Positions 30,114 through 39,301 of a stretch of 64,000 nt of DNA are shown here, one piece after another. The stretch's first letter is position 1; each line of letters opens with the position of its first letter. The notes beneath the pieces were generated by a model. That model worked only from the letters and a program-made list of their open reading frames with translations. It was not told the origin of the DNA and did no database searches. The stretch comes from Halopseudomonas laoshanensis. GTDB lineage: Bacteria > Pseudomonadota > Gammaproteobacteria > Pseudomonadales > Pseudomonadaceae. The position numbers were made by a program, and so were the translations under genes. Location: NCBI RefSeq assembly GCF_008365385.1, contig NZ_QOVF01000001.1, positions 310,001 to 374,000 on the forward strand. The letters run 5' to 3'.

Positions 30114-30314
30114 ATCATGTCCTTCAGGAGTTGTTGCTTGCACAGGATAAGACTATGCCCATGGCAGAAAATTACACGGCCACATCGTTTCATAAGATGT
30201 ATAAAAATAGCTGGGCTGAAGGGATGTATTGTAGAGTTTGATCGAGTGGCGATGGTGTGGCGCAGGGGCAGCCGCATCAACATAACAATAAGCTGATTTA
30301 TCAGGGAGCAAGCA

Positions 30315-31568
30315 ATGAACTACAGAGTAGGCCGCAAGGCCAATTTGCGCTGGATATTGGCGCTGATGCTGGGGGTAAGCAGTCTGGCAGCACACGCCCA
30401 GGAAGCTGAGGCTTATCGTATTACCGAACCGCGTTTGCAGATGCTGACCCAGGCGATGCAAAAGCAGGTTACCGATGGCAAGTTGGCAGGGGTAGCGACG
30501 CTGGTATGGCAGGACGGTAAAACGGTACATCGTCAGCAGACCGGGTACCAGAATATCGAGGAAAACCAGCCGCTAAGCGAAGATACGATTTACAAGATTT
30601 TTTCCCTGACCAAACCGATTACCGGCACTGCCTTGCTGATGCTGTATGAAGAAGGCAAGTTCCAGCTCGATGATCCGGTTGAAGAGTATTTGCCTGAGCT
30701 CAAGGGTCTGCGCGTGGCGGTGAGTGAGGGCGCGGATGGCCAGCCAGAGACGGAAGCTGCAGATCACCCGATCACTATTCGCGAACTGATGACCCACACT
30801 GCCGGGTTTACCTACGGACGTTTCTCACAGTCCCAGGTGGATGAACTCTATGTGCGCGAGGACATTCAGAATATCGATACCACACTGGCGGATATGGTTG
30901 CCAAGCTAGGCAGGATTCCGCTCCGGCAGCAGCCGGGTACGCGGTGGCATTACAGCGTGGCAGTGGATGTGCAGGCGCGGCTGGTAGAGGTCATGTCAGG
31001 CATGGCTTTTGACGAATTTCTGCAGACCCGCATTTTTACGCCGCTAAAAATGGTTGATACCGGCTTCTATGTTCCGCAGGAAAAGCAGGACCGCTTTGCG
31101 GTGTCCTATACGCCTGACCCCGAGAAAGGCCTGCAACCTTATCCGAACAAGCCCTGGTTGACCAAGCCTAGGTTCCTTAATGGCGGTGGCGGGCTGGTAT
31201 CCACCATGGATGACTATCTGCGGTTTGCGCGGATGCTGTTGAATGAAGGGGAGCTCGACGGGGTGCGGCTACTCAAGCCGGAGACGGTGCAGATGATGCG
31301 CACCAATCAGTTGCCTGAGGGCGTAGCAGGTCCGGATTGGGCGCCGGGTAACCTTTTCGGGCTGAACGTGGCGGTGGTCAGCGAGCCCGAGCCGGCCGGT
31401 TACCTGCCGGAGAATACCTATTGGTGGTGGGGTATTCATGGGCCGTGGATGTGGGTGGATCCGAGCAATAAGATTATTGTGTTGGGCATGATGCAAAACA
31501 CCGATTACCGCCACTCCCGCGTGGTACATGGCACCGCAAGCCATATCCTCTATAGACCTGCACCCTGA
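30315..31568 (+). CDS. Beta-lactamase-fold serine hydrolase (class C family)
   Basis: A 417-residue exported protein. The signal peptide ends at about AHAQ. The nucleophile motif SxxK is SLTK (IFSLTKPITG, near residue 98), the YxN-like motif is the YSVAVD stretch, and a late HGPWMW segment takes the place of the KTG/HxG motif. This is the broad esterase/DD-peptidase-like beta-lactamase superfamily 144; the substrate is not evident and true beta-lactamase activity is not implied. GGGAG precedes the ATG. Confidence 0.85.
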   Translation: MNYRVGRKANLRWILALMLGVSSLAAHAQEAEAYRITEPRLQMLTQAMQKQVTDGKLAGVATLVWQDGKTVHRQQTGYQNIEENQPLSEDTIYKIFSLTKPITGTALLMLYEEGKFQLDDPVEEYLPELKGLRVAVSEGADGQPETEAADHPITIRELMTHTAGFTYGRFSQSQVDELYVREDIQNIDTTLADMVAKLGRIPLRQQPGTRWHYSVAVDVQARLVEVMSGMAFDEFLQTRIFTPLKMVDTGFYVPQEKQDRFAVSYTPDPEKGLQPYPNKPWLTKPRFLNGGGGLVSTMDDYLRFARMLLNEGELDGVRLLKPETVQMMRTNQLPEGVAGPDWAPGNLFGLNVAVVSEPEPAGYLPENTYWWWGIHGPWMWVDPSNKIIVLGMMQNTDYRHSRVVHGTASHILYRPAP

Positions 31569-31588
31569 ACGCTGCAGCGCGCTCACAT

Positions 31589-31624
31589 AACCCTGGTCGG
31601 CTGTTTCAGCCGATCGGGGTTTTG
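31589..31624 (+). terminator. Terminator after the serine hydrolase
   Basis: A long near-perfect stem (ACCCTGGTCGGCT / AGCCGATCGGGGT, loop GTTTC) followed by TTTT, 20 bp past the stop codon. Confidence 0.8.
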
Positions 31625-31655
31625 CACGTGAATCAAGGCAGGGTAGGGAGCTGAA

Positions 31656-32780
31656 CTAGCTGGAAACATTGCTGGGATCGGCGCCCAGTACCTGTTCCAG
31701 CGGCAATTGCGCGTGCAGGTTGACGCTGCCTTGCGCGGCAAACACCACCAGGTGGTCTGCGGCGATGCGTATGCCCAGGGACTTTCCTAATGAGTGATCG
31801 TCATGGCTGGGGAAAATCGACTCCAGAATGCTGCCGGTGGGCAGCTGCAGGCGGTATAGCGTGGTCGCGCCGAGAAAGGTTTTGCCGATAATGGTGGCGC
31901 GCAGGCTGCTGTGCTGTTCGCCGACTATGTCATCCGGACGCAGCAGCACGTCCACCGCGCTGCCGGCGGGCAATTGATAGGCACGGTTGCCGCGAATCAC
32001 GCCCAGTTCGGTTTGCACCGTATCCGGTGATATGAGCTGGCCGCGGATAAAATAGCCCTGACCAATAAAGCTGGCGACAAAGGGCGTCGCAGGCTCATGG
32101 TAGAGATTGTAGGGTGTGTCCCACTGTTGCAGATGACCGTCCTTGAGCACGCCGACATGATCGCTGACGGCAAAGGCTTCGTTCTGATCATGGGTGACCA
32201 GCATGGCACTGGTGCCGCGCAGTTTGAGAATATCGCGTACCTCACCCGAGAGTCGGCGGCGCAATTCCCCGTCCAGATTCGAGAAGGGTTCATCCAGCAA
32301 CAGTAGTTTGGGATCGGGCGCCAGCGCGCGGGCCAGGGCCACCCGTTGCTGCTGGCCGCCGGACAATTCATGCGGGTAGCGTTTGCTCAGCGGAGCGAGT
32401 TTAACCAGCTCCAGCAGCTCGGCGACCTTGGTCTTGCGGTCGGGGTGCTTGCTGATGCCAAAGGCGACATTTTCCTGCACTGTCAGGTGCGGGAACAATG
32501 CGTAATCCTGAAACACCATGCCGATACGGCGAGCTTCGGGTGATACGCGCCGGGTTGGGGTCGACAGGCTGCGGCCATCCAGGCGAATTTCGCCACCGGT
32601 AATGGGTTCAAAGCCAGCAATAGCCCGCAGACTGGTCGTTTTGCCGCAACCAGAGGGGCCGAGCAAACAGCCGATATCGCCGCTGCGTAGGTGGATGTTC
32701 AGATCCGTGACAACCGGATGGTCGGCATACCCACAGGCCAGTTGATTCAGTTCCAGCACAATGCCGTGGCTGTCAGGCAT
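31656..32780 (-). CDS. ABC transporter ATP-binding protein (FbpC/PotA-like)
   Basis: A 374-residue importer-type ATPase. Walker A GPSGCGKTT, Q-loop MVFQDYALFPHLTV, signature LSGGQQQRV, Walker B LLLLDEP and the VTHDQNEA switch are all present. The C-terminal 130 residues form a TOBE domain. The form is closest to FbpC-type iron(III) or PotA-type importers, but no permease or binding protein lies beside it, so the cargo is unknown. ATG 32780 has AGGAG 6 bp upstream. Located just after argF on the same strand, a pairing also seen in Pseudomonas. Confidence 0.85.
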   Translation of the reverse strand: MPDSHGIVLELNQLACGYADHPVVTDLNIHLRSGDIGCLLGPSGCGKTTSLRAIAGFEPITGGEIRLDGRSLSTPTRRVSPEARRIGMVFQDYALFPHLTVQENVAFGISKHPDRKTKVAELLELVKLAPLSKRYPHELSGGQQQRVALARALAPDPKLLLLDEPFSNLDGELRRRLSGEVRDILKLRGTSAMLVTHDQNEAFAVSDHVGVLKDGHLQQWDTPYNLYHEPATPFVASFIGQGYFIRGQLISPDTVQTELGVIRGNRAYQLPAGSAVDVLLRPDDIVGEQHSSLRATIIGKTFLGATTLYRLQLPTGSILESIFPSHDDHSLGKSLGIRIAADHLVVFAAQGSVNLHAQLPLEQVLGADPSNVSS

Positions 32781-32834
32781 ACCGTACTCCTGGTCCAACA
32801 ATGTGGTTCAACAAGGTGGTTCAGCTGCGCAGAG

Positions 32835-33740
32835 TTACTCGACCAGCAAGAACTCGACCAGGGCTTTTTGCGCATGCAGACGGTTCTCGGCCTGATCCCA
32901 GACCACGCTGCGCGGATCCTCCATCAATTCGCTGCTGACTTCCTCCCCCCGGTGGGCTGGCAGACAGTGCATAAACAGTACCTGCTCATCAGCCAGGTCA
33001 AGCAAGGCAGGGGTGACCTGGTAGGGCGCAAAGCGCTTCAGCCGGGCTTCGGCCTCATCTTCCTGACCCATGGACGCCCACACATCGGTGTTGATCAGAT
33101 GCGCGCCGCGCACCGCTTCCGTGGGATCGCGCATCACGCTAACCCGATCGCCAGCCTGGGCGAGGAATTGCGGGTCCGGGTCATAACCTTCCGGGCAAGC
33201 AATACGTAGCTGGAAATCAAACTGCATGGCAGCCTGAATAAAGGTGTTGCACATGTTATTGCCATCGCCGACCCAGGCCACGGTCTTGCCCTGAATGCTG
33301 CCGCGGTGTTCCAGATAGGTTTGCATGTCCGCCAGTAGCTGGCAGGGGTGCAGGTCGTCGCTCAGGCCATTGATCACCGGCACGCGGGAATACTGGGCGA
33401 AGGTTTCCAGATCAGCATGGTCGAAGGTGCGGATCATCACTGCGTCACACATGCTGGACAGCACCCGGGCGCTGTCTTCGATCGGTTCGCCGCGCCCCAG
33501 TTGGGTATCGCGCGGTGACAGAAAAATGGCCTGGCCACCGAGCTGGATCATGCCGGCTTCAAAGGACACGCGAGTACGGGTGGACGCTTTCTCGAAGATC
33601 ATTGCCAGAACACGGTTCTTCAGCGGCTCATAAATCACGCCCTGCGCGTGCAGAGATTTGAGCTCGATGCCGCGCTTGATCAGGCTGATCAGCTCTGCCT
33701 GAGTGCAATCCATCAACGAAAGAAAGTGCCGTACTGTCAT
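32835..33740 (-). CDS. argF: Ornithine carbamoyltransferase
   Basis: A 301-residue enzyme making citrulline from ornithine and carbamoyl phosphate. It has the carbamoyl-phosphate loop STRTR ([13 protein letters not shown]), the HPCQLLADM segment and [11 protein letters not shown] near the end. ATG 33740 gives the typical start [14 protein letters not shown]; the frame is open further upstream. Anabolic type by size. Citrulline is the usual substrate of argininosuccinate synthase; a divergent relative of that enzyme lies at 42,334. Confidence 0.95.
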   Translation of the reverse strand: MTVRHFLSLMDCTQAELISLIKRGIELKSLHAQGVIYEPLKNRVLAMIFEKASTRTRVSFEAGMIQLGGQAIFLSPRDTQLGRGEPIEDSARVLSSMCDAVMIRTFDHADLETFAQYSRVPVINGLSDDLHPCQLLADMQTYLEHRGSIQGKTVAWVGDGNNMCNTFIQAAMQFDFQLRIACPEGYDPDPQFLAQAGDRVSVMRDPTEAVRGAHLINTDVWASMGQEDEAEARLKRFAPYQVTPALLDLADEQVLFMHCLPAHRGEEVSSELMEDPRSVVWDQAENRLHAQKALVEFLLVE

Positions 33741-34015
33741 GTTGACTACCTGGAAAATGGGGCGGCCAGTGACCGGAAACACAAAGGCCGATCGCGACCC
33801 GAAAGGCCCGATACAAGCCATACCCAAAAAAGTGAAGGGCCGATCTTATCGGTAAAATCCGCTGCAAGGCAAATAGCCACGCGGCGCTTGTGCACCAAGA
33901 TAATCAATTCAATCACTGAATGGCAGCGTATTTTGCCTCTTGCGAGCCCGGCTGACGGGGCCTAGAGTGCATGATTGACCAGACATTAATCATAAAAACC
34001 ATCAGAGTCACCACC

Positions 34016-36109
34016 ATGCCTGTAACCCATTATCGTGCCTGTCATTTGTGTGAAGCCATTTGCGGTCTGGCCATTGAGACCGAGGGTGAGCAGATCCTCT
34101 CAATCAAGGGCGATCACGAGGATCCGTTCAGTCGTGGGCATATCTGCCCCAAGGCCATCGCCCTGCAGGATATTCAGAACGATCCTCAGCGTTTGCGCAT
34201 GCCGGTCAAGCGGGTCGGCGAACAGTGGCAGCAGATCGGCTGGGAAGAGGCTTTCGAGTTGGTTGCCAGTCGCCTCGCAGCTATTCAGCAGGAGCACGGG
34301 CAGAACGCGGTGGCGGTGTATATGGGTAACCCCAATGTGCACAACTATGGTTCGATGACCCACAGCAACTATTTCCTCGGGCAGTTGCACACCAAGCAGC
34401 GTTATTCTGCGACCTCGGTAGACCAGTTGCCGCACCACCTGGTGTCGTTGTGGATGTACGGGCACATGCTGGCAATCCCGATTCCGGATATCGACCATAC
34501 CGATTTTTTCCTGATGCTCGGCGCCAACCCGATGGCGTCCAACGGCAGCATCATGACCGTGCCGGATGTGGGCAAGCGCATCAAAGCGTTGAAGGCGCGC
34601 GGTGGCAAACTGGTGGTGGTCGACCCGCGGCGCAGCGAGACGGCTGAGCAGGCTACTGAGCATCAATTTGTGCAGCCGGGTACTGACGCCTCCCTGTTGG
34701 TGGGTCTGCTGCATACCTTGTTTGATGAAAAACTGGTCAAGGACAGCCCAGCCCTTCAGGCGACCTTGGGGCTGGAGGATGTTAAAGCCGCCATTGCGCC
34801 GTTCAGTGCCGAGGCCATGGCCGAGCATTGCGCCATTCCGGCCGAGAAGATTCGCCAGCTTGCACGTGATTTCGCTGCGGCCGATAGCGCTGTCTGCTAC
34901 GGGCGCATGGGTGTGTCCGTCCAGCGCTATGGCACCCTCTGCCAGTGGCTGATCCAGATCATCAACCTGGTCACGGGTAACCTCGACCAGCCAGGCGGCG
35001 CACTCTGTACGGAGCCCGCCTTTGATGTGGTGGGTATGGGCAAAGGCGGTCATTTCGACAAATGGCGCAGTCGGGTATCCAACCTGCCGGAGTTCAATGG
35101 CGAGTTGCCCGTTGCAGCCTTGGCAGAAGAGATGCTTACCCCCGGCGAGGGGCAGATTCGTGCCTTGGTGACTTCAGCAGGCAATCCGGTGCTTTCCACG
35201 CCAAATGGTCGACAGCTGGATCGGGCGCTGGAAGGGCTGGAGTTTATGGTCAGCGTCGACCTGTACATCAATGAGACGACTCGGCATGCCGATGTGATCC
35301 TGCCGCCGACGGCGGCACTAGAGCACGATCATTACGACATTACCTTCAATAATTTTGCCGTACGCAATGTCACCCGCATCAACCTGCCGATTCTGCCCAA
35401 GCCAGAGGGCAGTCTGCATGACTGGGAAATTTTCGTTGGTCTGGGTCAAGCGTTCGCCAAGGTGCTCGGCCAAACACCCAGGCAGACCATGGCGCCGGAA
35501 ATGATGGTCGATGCCGCGTTGCGCAGCGGTCCTTATAAAGATCGCTTGAGCCTGGCAGTGCTCAAGGAGCATCCGCACGGTATTGATCTGGGCCCGCTTA
35601 AACCCAATCTGTTGCCGCGTCTGCAAACCCCCAGCAAGCAGATTGAGTGCGCACCTCAGGTCATTCTTGATGATCTGCAACGCTTCGCCACTGATATTCA
35701 GCAAATGCGCCCCAAGCTGGGCGAACTGCGTTTGATCGGCCGTCGGCATGTGCGCAGCAACAATTCCTGGATGCATAACTATCAGCGTCTGGTCAAAGGC
35801 AAGGCGCGTGATCAATTGCTTATGCACCCGGATGATCTGGCCAGCCGTGGCCTGAGTGATGGTCAGCAGGTGGTAGTGCGCTCACGGGTCGGCGAGGTGA
35901 CAGTGGCGGTGGTCGCCAGTGACGAGATGCTTGCAGGCGTGGTCAGCCTGCCTCACGGCTGGGGGCATAATCGTAAGGGCATCGAGCAGGACGTGGCCGC
36001 CGCGCATGCCGGCGTCAGCGCTAATGATCTGACCGATGAGCGCTTCCTTGATCCGGTCACCGGCAATGCTGCCCTCAATGGCGTCACCGTGGAGGTGGTT
36101 GCAGCCTGA
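34016..36109 (+). CDS. Molybdopterin-dependent oxidoreductase (DMSO reductase superfamily)
   Basis: A 697-residue protein. Cysteines in ACHLCEAICGL plus the Cys in GHICPKA make a [4Fe-4S] site (C-x2-C-x3-C-xn-C). Then come the molybdopterin-binding domains and a C-terminal dinucleotide-binding domain (about residues 580-697, starting LRLIGRRHVRSNNSWMHN). No Tat signal, so it is cytosolic. The substrate is unknown; it resembles formate dehydrogenase/nitrate reductase-like stand-alone enzymes. Mo-cofactor genes moeA, moaB and mobA lie 0.5-3 kb downstream. Confidence 0.87.
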   Translation: MPVTHYRACHLCEAICGLAIETEGEQILSIKGDHEDPFSRGHICPKAIALQDIQNDPQRLRMPVKRVGEQWQQIGWEEAFELVASRLAAIQQEHGQNAVAVYMGNPNVHNYGSMTHSNYFLGQLHTKQRYSATSVDQLPHHLVSLWMYGHMLAIPIPDIDHTDFFLMLGANPMASNGSIMTVPDVGKRIKALKARGGKLVVVDPRRSETAEQATEHQFVQPGTDASLLVGLLHTLFDEKLVKDSPALQATLGLEDVKAAIAPFSAEAMAEHCAIPAEKIRQLARDFAAADSAVCYGRMGVSVQRYGTLCQWLIQIINLVTGNLDQPGGALCTEPAFDVVGMGKGGHFDKWRSRVSNLPEFNGELPVAALAEEMLTPGEGQIRALVTSAGNPVLSTPNGRQLDRALEGLEFMVSVDLYINETTRHADVILPPTAALEHDHYDITFNNFAVRNVTRINLPILPKPEGSLHDWEIFVGLGQAFAKVLGQTPRQTMAPEMMVDAALRSGPYKDRLSLAVLKEHPHGIDLGPLKPNLLPRLQTPSKQIECAPQVILDDLQRFATDIQQMRPKLGELRLIGRRHVRSNNSWMHNYQRLVKGKARDQLLMHPDDLASRGLSDGQQVVVRSRVGEVTVAVVASDEMLAGVVSLPHGWGHNRKGIEQDVAAAHAGVSANDLTDERFLDPVTGNAALNGVTVEVVAA

Positions 36110-36199
36110 GGCGCGAGAAGCATTCTAGGGAGACCGGTATTGCCGCAGGGCTGAATGGGTTACACTAGGCCCATTCGGTACTGTTATAGAGGAAGCACC

Positions 36200-36517
36200 A
36201 TGGATACCATCGATACGATCAAAGAACAGATCGGCAATAACCCGGTCCTGATTTACATGAAGGGCGCGCCTAACGCGCCCCAGTGCGGTTTTTCCGCGCG
36301 CGCCGTGCAGGCACTGATGGCCTGCGGCGAGAAGTTCGCCTATGTGGATATTCTGCAGAACCCGGATATCCGCACTGAGCTGCCAAAGTACGCCAACTGG
36401 CCGACTTTTCCGCAACTGTGGATTGACGGCGAGCTGGTTGGCGGAAGCGACATCATCGCTGAACTGCATGAATCAGGTGAGCTGGCGACTATGATCAAGG
36501 CCGTGGCTAAAGCCTGA
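36200..36517 (+). CDS. grxD: Monothiol glutaredoxin Grx4
   Basis: A 105-residue CGFS-type glutaredoxin (PQCGFSARAVQAL at about residues 28-40; the GGSDII segment near the C-terminus binds glutathione). It carries and delivers [2Fe-2S] clusters, often with BolA. ATG 36200 follows GAGGAAG. Confidence 0.96.
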   Translation: MDTIDTIKEQIGNNPVLIYMKGAPNAPQCGFSARAVQALMACGEKFAYVDILQNPDIRTELPKYANWPTFPQLWIDGELVGGSDIIAELHESGELATMIKAVAKA

Positions 36518-36535
36518 TAGCTCCAGCGTTACCAG

Positions 36536-36568
36536 AACCCGCCCGGCGCAAGCCGGTGCGGGTTTTTT
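36536..36568 (+). terminator. Terminator after grxD
   Basis: AACCCGCCCGGC-GCAA-GCCGGTGCGGGTT-type stem followed by six T. It lies between the convergent grxD and moeA genes. Confidence 0.9.
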
Positions 36569-36569
36569 A

Positions 36570-37775
36570 TTACTGAAACAGTCCGTCAAAGGGAAAGAAC
36601 GCCAGCGGCTGGCCGAGCCTTACCACTGAACCGGCCGGTATCAATATCAGCCCGGTGGCCTCACTGGCGCTGCTCAATACCCCCGAACTCTGATTACCCG
36701 CTGGCACGACCTGACCGTTCTGCAGGCACGCACGCAGGTATTCATCGCGATTTCCCATCGTGCTCGATTCGAACCCCGCAGGCACCGGCAATTGCACTGG
36801 TTCGGTGTGCTCCACCCCAAGCCGGCGCAGTAGATAGGGGCGGACCAACAGTAGAAAAGTCACCAGCGTTGCCGCAGGGTTACCTGGCAGGCCGAGCACC
36901 GGCACATCGGCAAAACGCGCCAGCGTAAAAGGTTTGCCTGGTTTGATTGCCAGCTTCCACATGTCCAGTTGGCCGTGTGCCCTGAGCGCCATGCCCAGGT
37001 AGTCAGCTTCACCTACCGAAACACCGCCGGAGCTTATGATCAGATCCGCCTGCTCACCCAGTGCCTGCAAACGGCTGATAGTCAGGTCTGGGTCGTCCGG
37101 CAAAATGCCGCCATCAATGATCGTTTGCCCCATGCGCTGCAGACAGCCGATCAGGGTGTAGCGATTACTGTTGAATATCTGCCCCGGCCCTAACGTCTGG
37201 CCAGGCTCAACCAACTCATCCCCGGTTGACAGAATCGCCACGCGCAATGCACTACGTACAGGCACTTCGGCAATGCCGGCCGATGCAATTACGCCCAGAT
37301 CCTGCGCGCGAAGCCGCTGGCCAGCCTGCATGATCACGTCTCCCTGGCGTATATCCTGGCCGGCCGGTCGCACATTCTGGTCAGGGCTGACTGCCTGGCT
37401 GAACCGCGCCATATCACATTCAAGTAAAACGTTTTCTTGCATCTCAACACAGTCAGCGCCTGCCGGAATCGGTGCGCCGGTAAAAATCCGCGCGCAGGTA
37501 CCTGGCTCCAGCGGCGCAGGTGACATGCCGGCGGTAATGCGTTGGCTGACGCGTAGTCCACCGCCCAGCGCTTGAGCCAGATCACTTGAGGCTAATGCGT
37601 AGCCGTCCATGGCACTGTTATCCCAGGGCGGTACGTTATGGGCGCAGTGCAGAGGTTCTGCCAGAATACGGTTCAATGCGTTGGCGAGTGGCACGCGCTC
37701 AGCAGGTTGCGGCGCTTCCGCCGAGGCTGCCTGCAGCAATCGCTGCAGGGCGTCGGCAACCGGCAGCAAACTCAC
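36570..37775 (-). CDS. moeA: Molybdopterin molybdenumtransferase
   Basis: A 401-residue MoeA that inserts molybdate into adenylylated molybdopterin. DNSAMDGYAL, the catalytic-domain STGDELVEPG, GGVSVGEADY and GLPGNPAATLVTF are all present, with domain IV at the end. The start is GTG, overlapping the moaB stop (GTGA). Cotranscribed with moaB. Confidence 0.95.
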   Translation of the reverse strand: MSLLPVADALQRLLQAASAEAPQPAERVPLANALNRILAEPLHCAHNVPPWDNSAMDGYALASSDLAQALGGGLRVSQRITAGMSPAPLEPGTCARIFTGAPIPAGADCVEMQENVLLECDMARFSQAVSPDQNVRPAGQDIRQGDVIMQAGQRLRAQDLGVIASAGIAEVPVRSALRVAILSTGDELVEPGQTLGPGQIFNSNRYTLIGCLQRMGQTIIDGGILPDDPDLTISRLQALGEQADLIISSGGVSVGEADYLGMALRAHGQLDMWKLAIKPGKPFTLARFADVPVLGLPGNPAATLVTFLLLVRPYLLRRLGVEHTEPVQLPVPAGFESSTMGNRDEYLRACLQNGQVVPAGNQSSGVLSSASEATGLILIPAGSVVRLGQPLAFFPFDGLFQ

Positions 37776-38320
37776 GAGCGGCTGCCGCAGGTCGGGTCCA
37801 TGCTCGGATCAATGGCCAGATGCTGAACAAAGTTGCACGGACGTGTCCGACTATCGAGCTGCTCTTTGAGTATGCGGCCCCAGGCAGTTCGGCAGGCACC
37901 GGTCGAGCCGGGCATGCAAACCACCAGGGTACGATTAGCCAGCCCGGCCAGCGCGCGGGACTGCAAGGTAGAGGTACCAATCTCCTCCCAGGAAACGTGG
38001 CGAAACAGCTCGCCAAAACCATCGACCATCTTGTCCAACAGCGGCGTGATCGCCTCTGGCGTGCTGTCGCGCCCGGTAAAGCCAGTGCCGCCGGTGATCA
38101 ACACCACCTGTACTTCGGGACGTGCGATCCAGTCTGAGACTACCGCGCGGATGCGGTAAATATCGTCCGGTTGCAGCCGACGATCAGCGACGTGGTGGCC
38201 GGCCTCGGTAGCGCTGTCGACCAACACCTGGCCTGATGTATCGGTCTCCAGCGTGCGGGTATCGCTGACGGTCAGAATGGCGATATTCAAGGGCGAGAAG
38301 GTTGCTTCGTTATGGGCCAT
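37772..38320 (-). CDS. moaB: Molybdenum cofactor biosynthesis protein MoaB
   Basis: A 182-residue MogA/MoaB-fold protein that binds and adenylylates molybdopterin. [25 protein letters not shown] and [12 protein letters not shown] are the binding loops. ATG 38320 follows AAGGAA; the frame open to 38371 would reach toward the divergent mobA promoter. Confidence 0.93.
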   Translation of the reverse strand: MAHNEATFSPLNIAILTVSDTRTLETDTSGQVLVDSATEAGHHVADRRLQPDDIYRIRAVVSDWIARPEVQVVLITGGTGFTGRDSTPEAITPLLDKMVDGFGELFRHVSWEEIGTSTLQSRALAGLANRTLVVCMPGSTGACRTAWGRILKEQLDSRTRPCNFVQHLAIDPSMDPTCGSRS

Positions 38321-38392
38321 GTGAGGCGTTCCTTTGGCAGACAATGCGGCCAGTGTTATAACACAGCGCATTAGGTAATCGGAGAACGACCG

Positions 38393-38971
38393 ATGAGCGT
38401 GATAAGCAACAAACAGCTTAGCTTATTGCTGCTGGCGGGCGGGCAGGGCAGCCGTCTGGGCGGACGTGACAAGGGCTTGATGCCATGGCAAGGACAGCCG
38501 ATTGCGGCGCACCTGGTTGCACTGGTCAGGCCGTTGGTGAGCGAGGTAATCATCAGCTGTAATCGCAATCATGCGCTTTATCAGCGTTGGGCCGATCAAT
38601 TGGTAAGCGATCAGGACGCCGACTATCCTGGCCCGCTGGCCGGCATTCTCAGCGGTCTGAAGGTATGCACAGGCAGTCACCTGCTCATTGTGCCCTGTGA
38701 TTTGCCGAATCTGGATCAGGCGCTGCTCGTGCAGTTGATAGAGCATGCGGCGAGTGAGCCGGCCATTCCCTGGGTAACAAGAACTGGCGAGACCTGGCAG
38801 CCATTGGTGTCGCTGATCCCGCAGTGTTCGCTGGCGGAGTTGCAACAGGCCTGGGAACAAGGTCAGCGCAGCCCACTGCGCTGGATGTTAGGTCAAGCCC
38901 ATGGCGTTTTTAGGCTACCCGCGGATGACCCGAGGCTGCGCAACGCCAACCGTATTGAAGACTGGCAATAA
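38393..38971 (+). CDS. mobA: Molybdenum cofactor guanylyltransferase
   Basis: A 192-residue nucleotidyltransferase that joins GMP to Mo-molybdopterin to make the bis-MGD cofactor. LAGGQGSRLGGRDKGL (GTP-binding) lies at about residues 14-29, with YPGPLAGILSGL and VPCDLPNL further on. It is divergent from moaB. The DMSO-reductase-type enzymes at 34,016 and 63,484 would need bis-MGD. Confidence 0.95.
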   Translation: MSVISNKQLSLLLLAGGQGSRLGGRDKGLMPWQGQPIAAHLVALVRPLVSEVIISCNRNHALYQRWADQLVSDQDADYPGPLAGILSGLKVCTGSHLLIVPCDLPNLDQALLVQLIEHAASEPAIPWVTRTGETWQPLVSLIPQCSLAELQQAWEQGQRSPLRWMLGQAHGVFRLPADDPRLRNANRIEDWQ

Positions 38972-39015
38972 CCTATAAGCCTCTGCTGGCGCTGAATATT
39001 TTTTAGCTCAGATAC

Positions 39016-39043
39016 TTGAGAAAATAATACCGCGCGGTAAAAT
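39016..39043 (+). promoter_or_regulatory. Promoter of tRNA-Pro
   Basis: TTGAGA (39016-39021) and TAAAAT (39038-39043) are 16 bp apart and end 13 bp before the tRNA, a good sigma-70 layout. Confidence 0.6.
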
Positions 39044-39056
39044 GCGACCACATGAT

Positions 39057-39133
39057 CGGGGTGTAGCGCAGCCTGGTAGCGCGTCTCGTTCGGGACGAGA
39101 AGGTCGCTGGTTCGATTCCAGTCTCCCCGACCA
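39057..39133 (+). tRNA. tRNA-Pro (anticodon CGG), likely integration site
   Basis: 77 nt with a clear cloverleaf. Acceptor CGGGGTG pairs with CTCCCCG apart from one T-T mismatch; the D arm is GCGCAGCCTGGTAGCGC; the anticodon loop TTCGGGA sits in stem TCTCG/CGAGA; the T arm is CTGG-TTCGATT-CCAG; CCA is encoded. A terminator and then an integrase gene follow immediately, the classic layout of a tRNA used as an attachment site. Confidence 0.93.
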
Positions 39134-39176
39134 ATACCCTGTTTCTGGTTGTATCCCTACGTATCCAGAAGCCCGC

Positions 39177-39201
39177 AAAAGCCCGCCAAGTGCGGGCTTT
39201 T
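39177..39201 (+). terminator. Terminator after tRNA-Pro
   Basis: AAAAGCCCGC-CAAGT-GCGGGCTTTT, a 10-bp perfect stem ending in TTTT. Confidence 0.85.
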
Positions 39202-39246
39202 GCGTATCTCGGCGTTTCCCATTGTTTCCTGAAGTAGCTATCCCCC

Positions 39247-39301
39247 GTGTATGCTGACGTGTATGCTGTAAATATCAATCATTCTTCAAGAGATAGCATA
39301 C
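39247..39301 (+). promoter_or_regulatory. Candidate arm-type repeats upstream of the integrase
   Basis: GTGTATGCTG occurs twice, at 39247-39256 and 39259-39268, 12 bp apart. An inverted partial copy, AGCATAC, lies directly before the integrase ATG. Repeats of this kind beside an int gene can be recombinase/Xis binding sites or an int operator. Confidence 0.4.

Noticed and set aside
33741-34015. ArgR operator before argF
   Set aside because: Some AT-rich near-palindromes (AATTCAATCACTGAAT) are present, but they do not fit the Pseudomonas ArgR consensus well enough to call.
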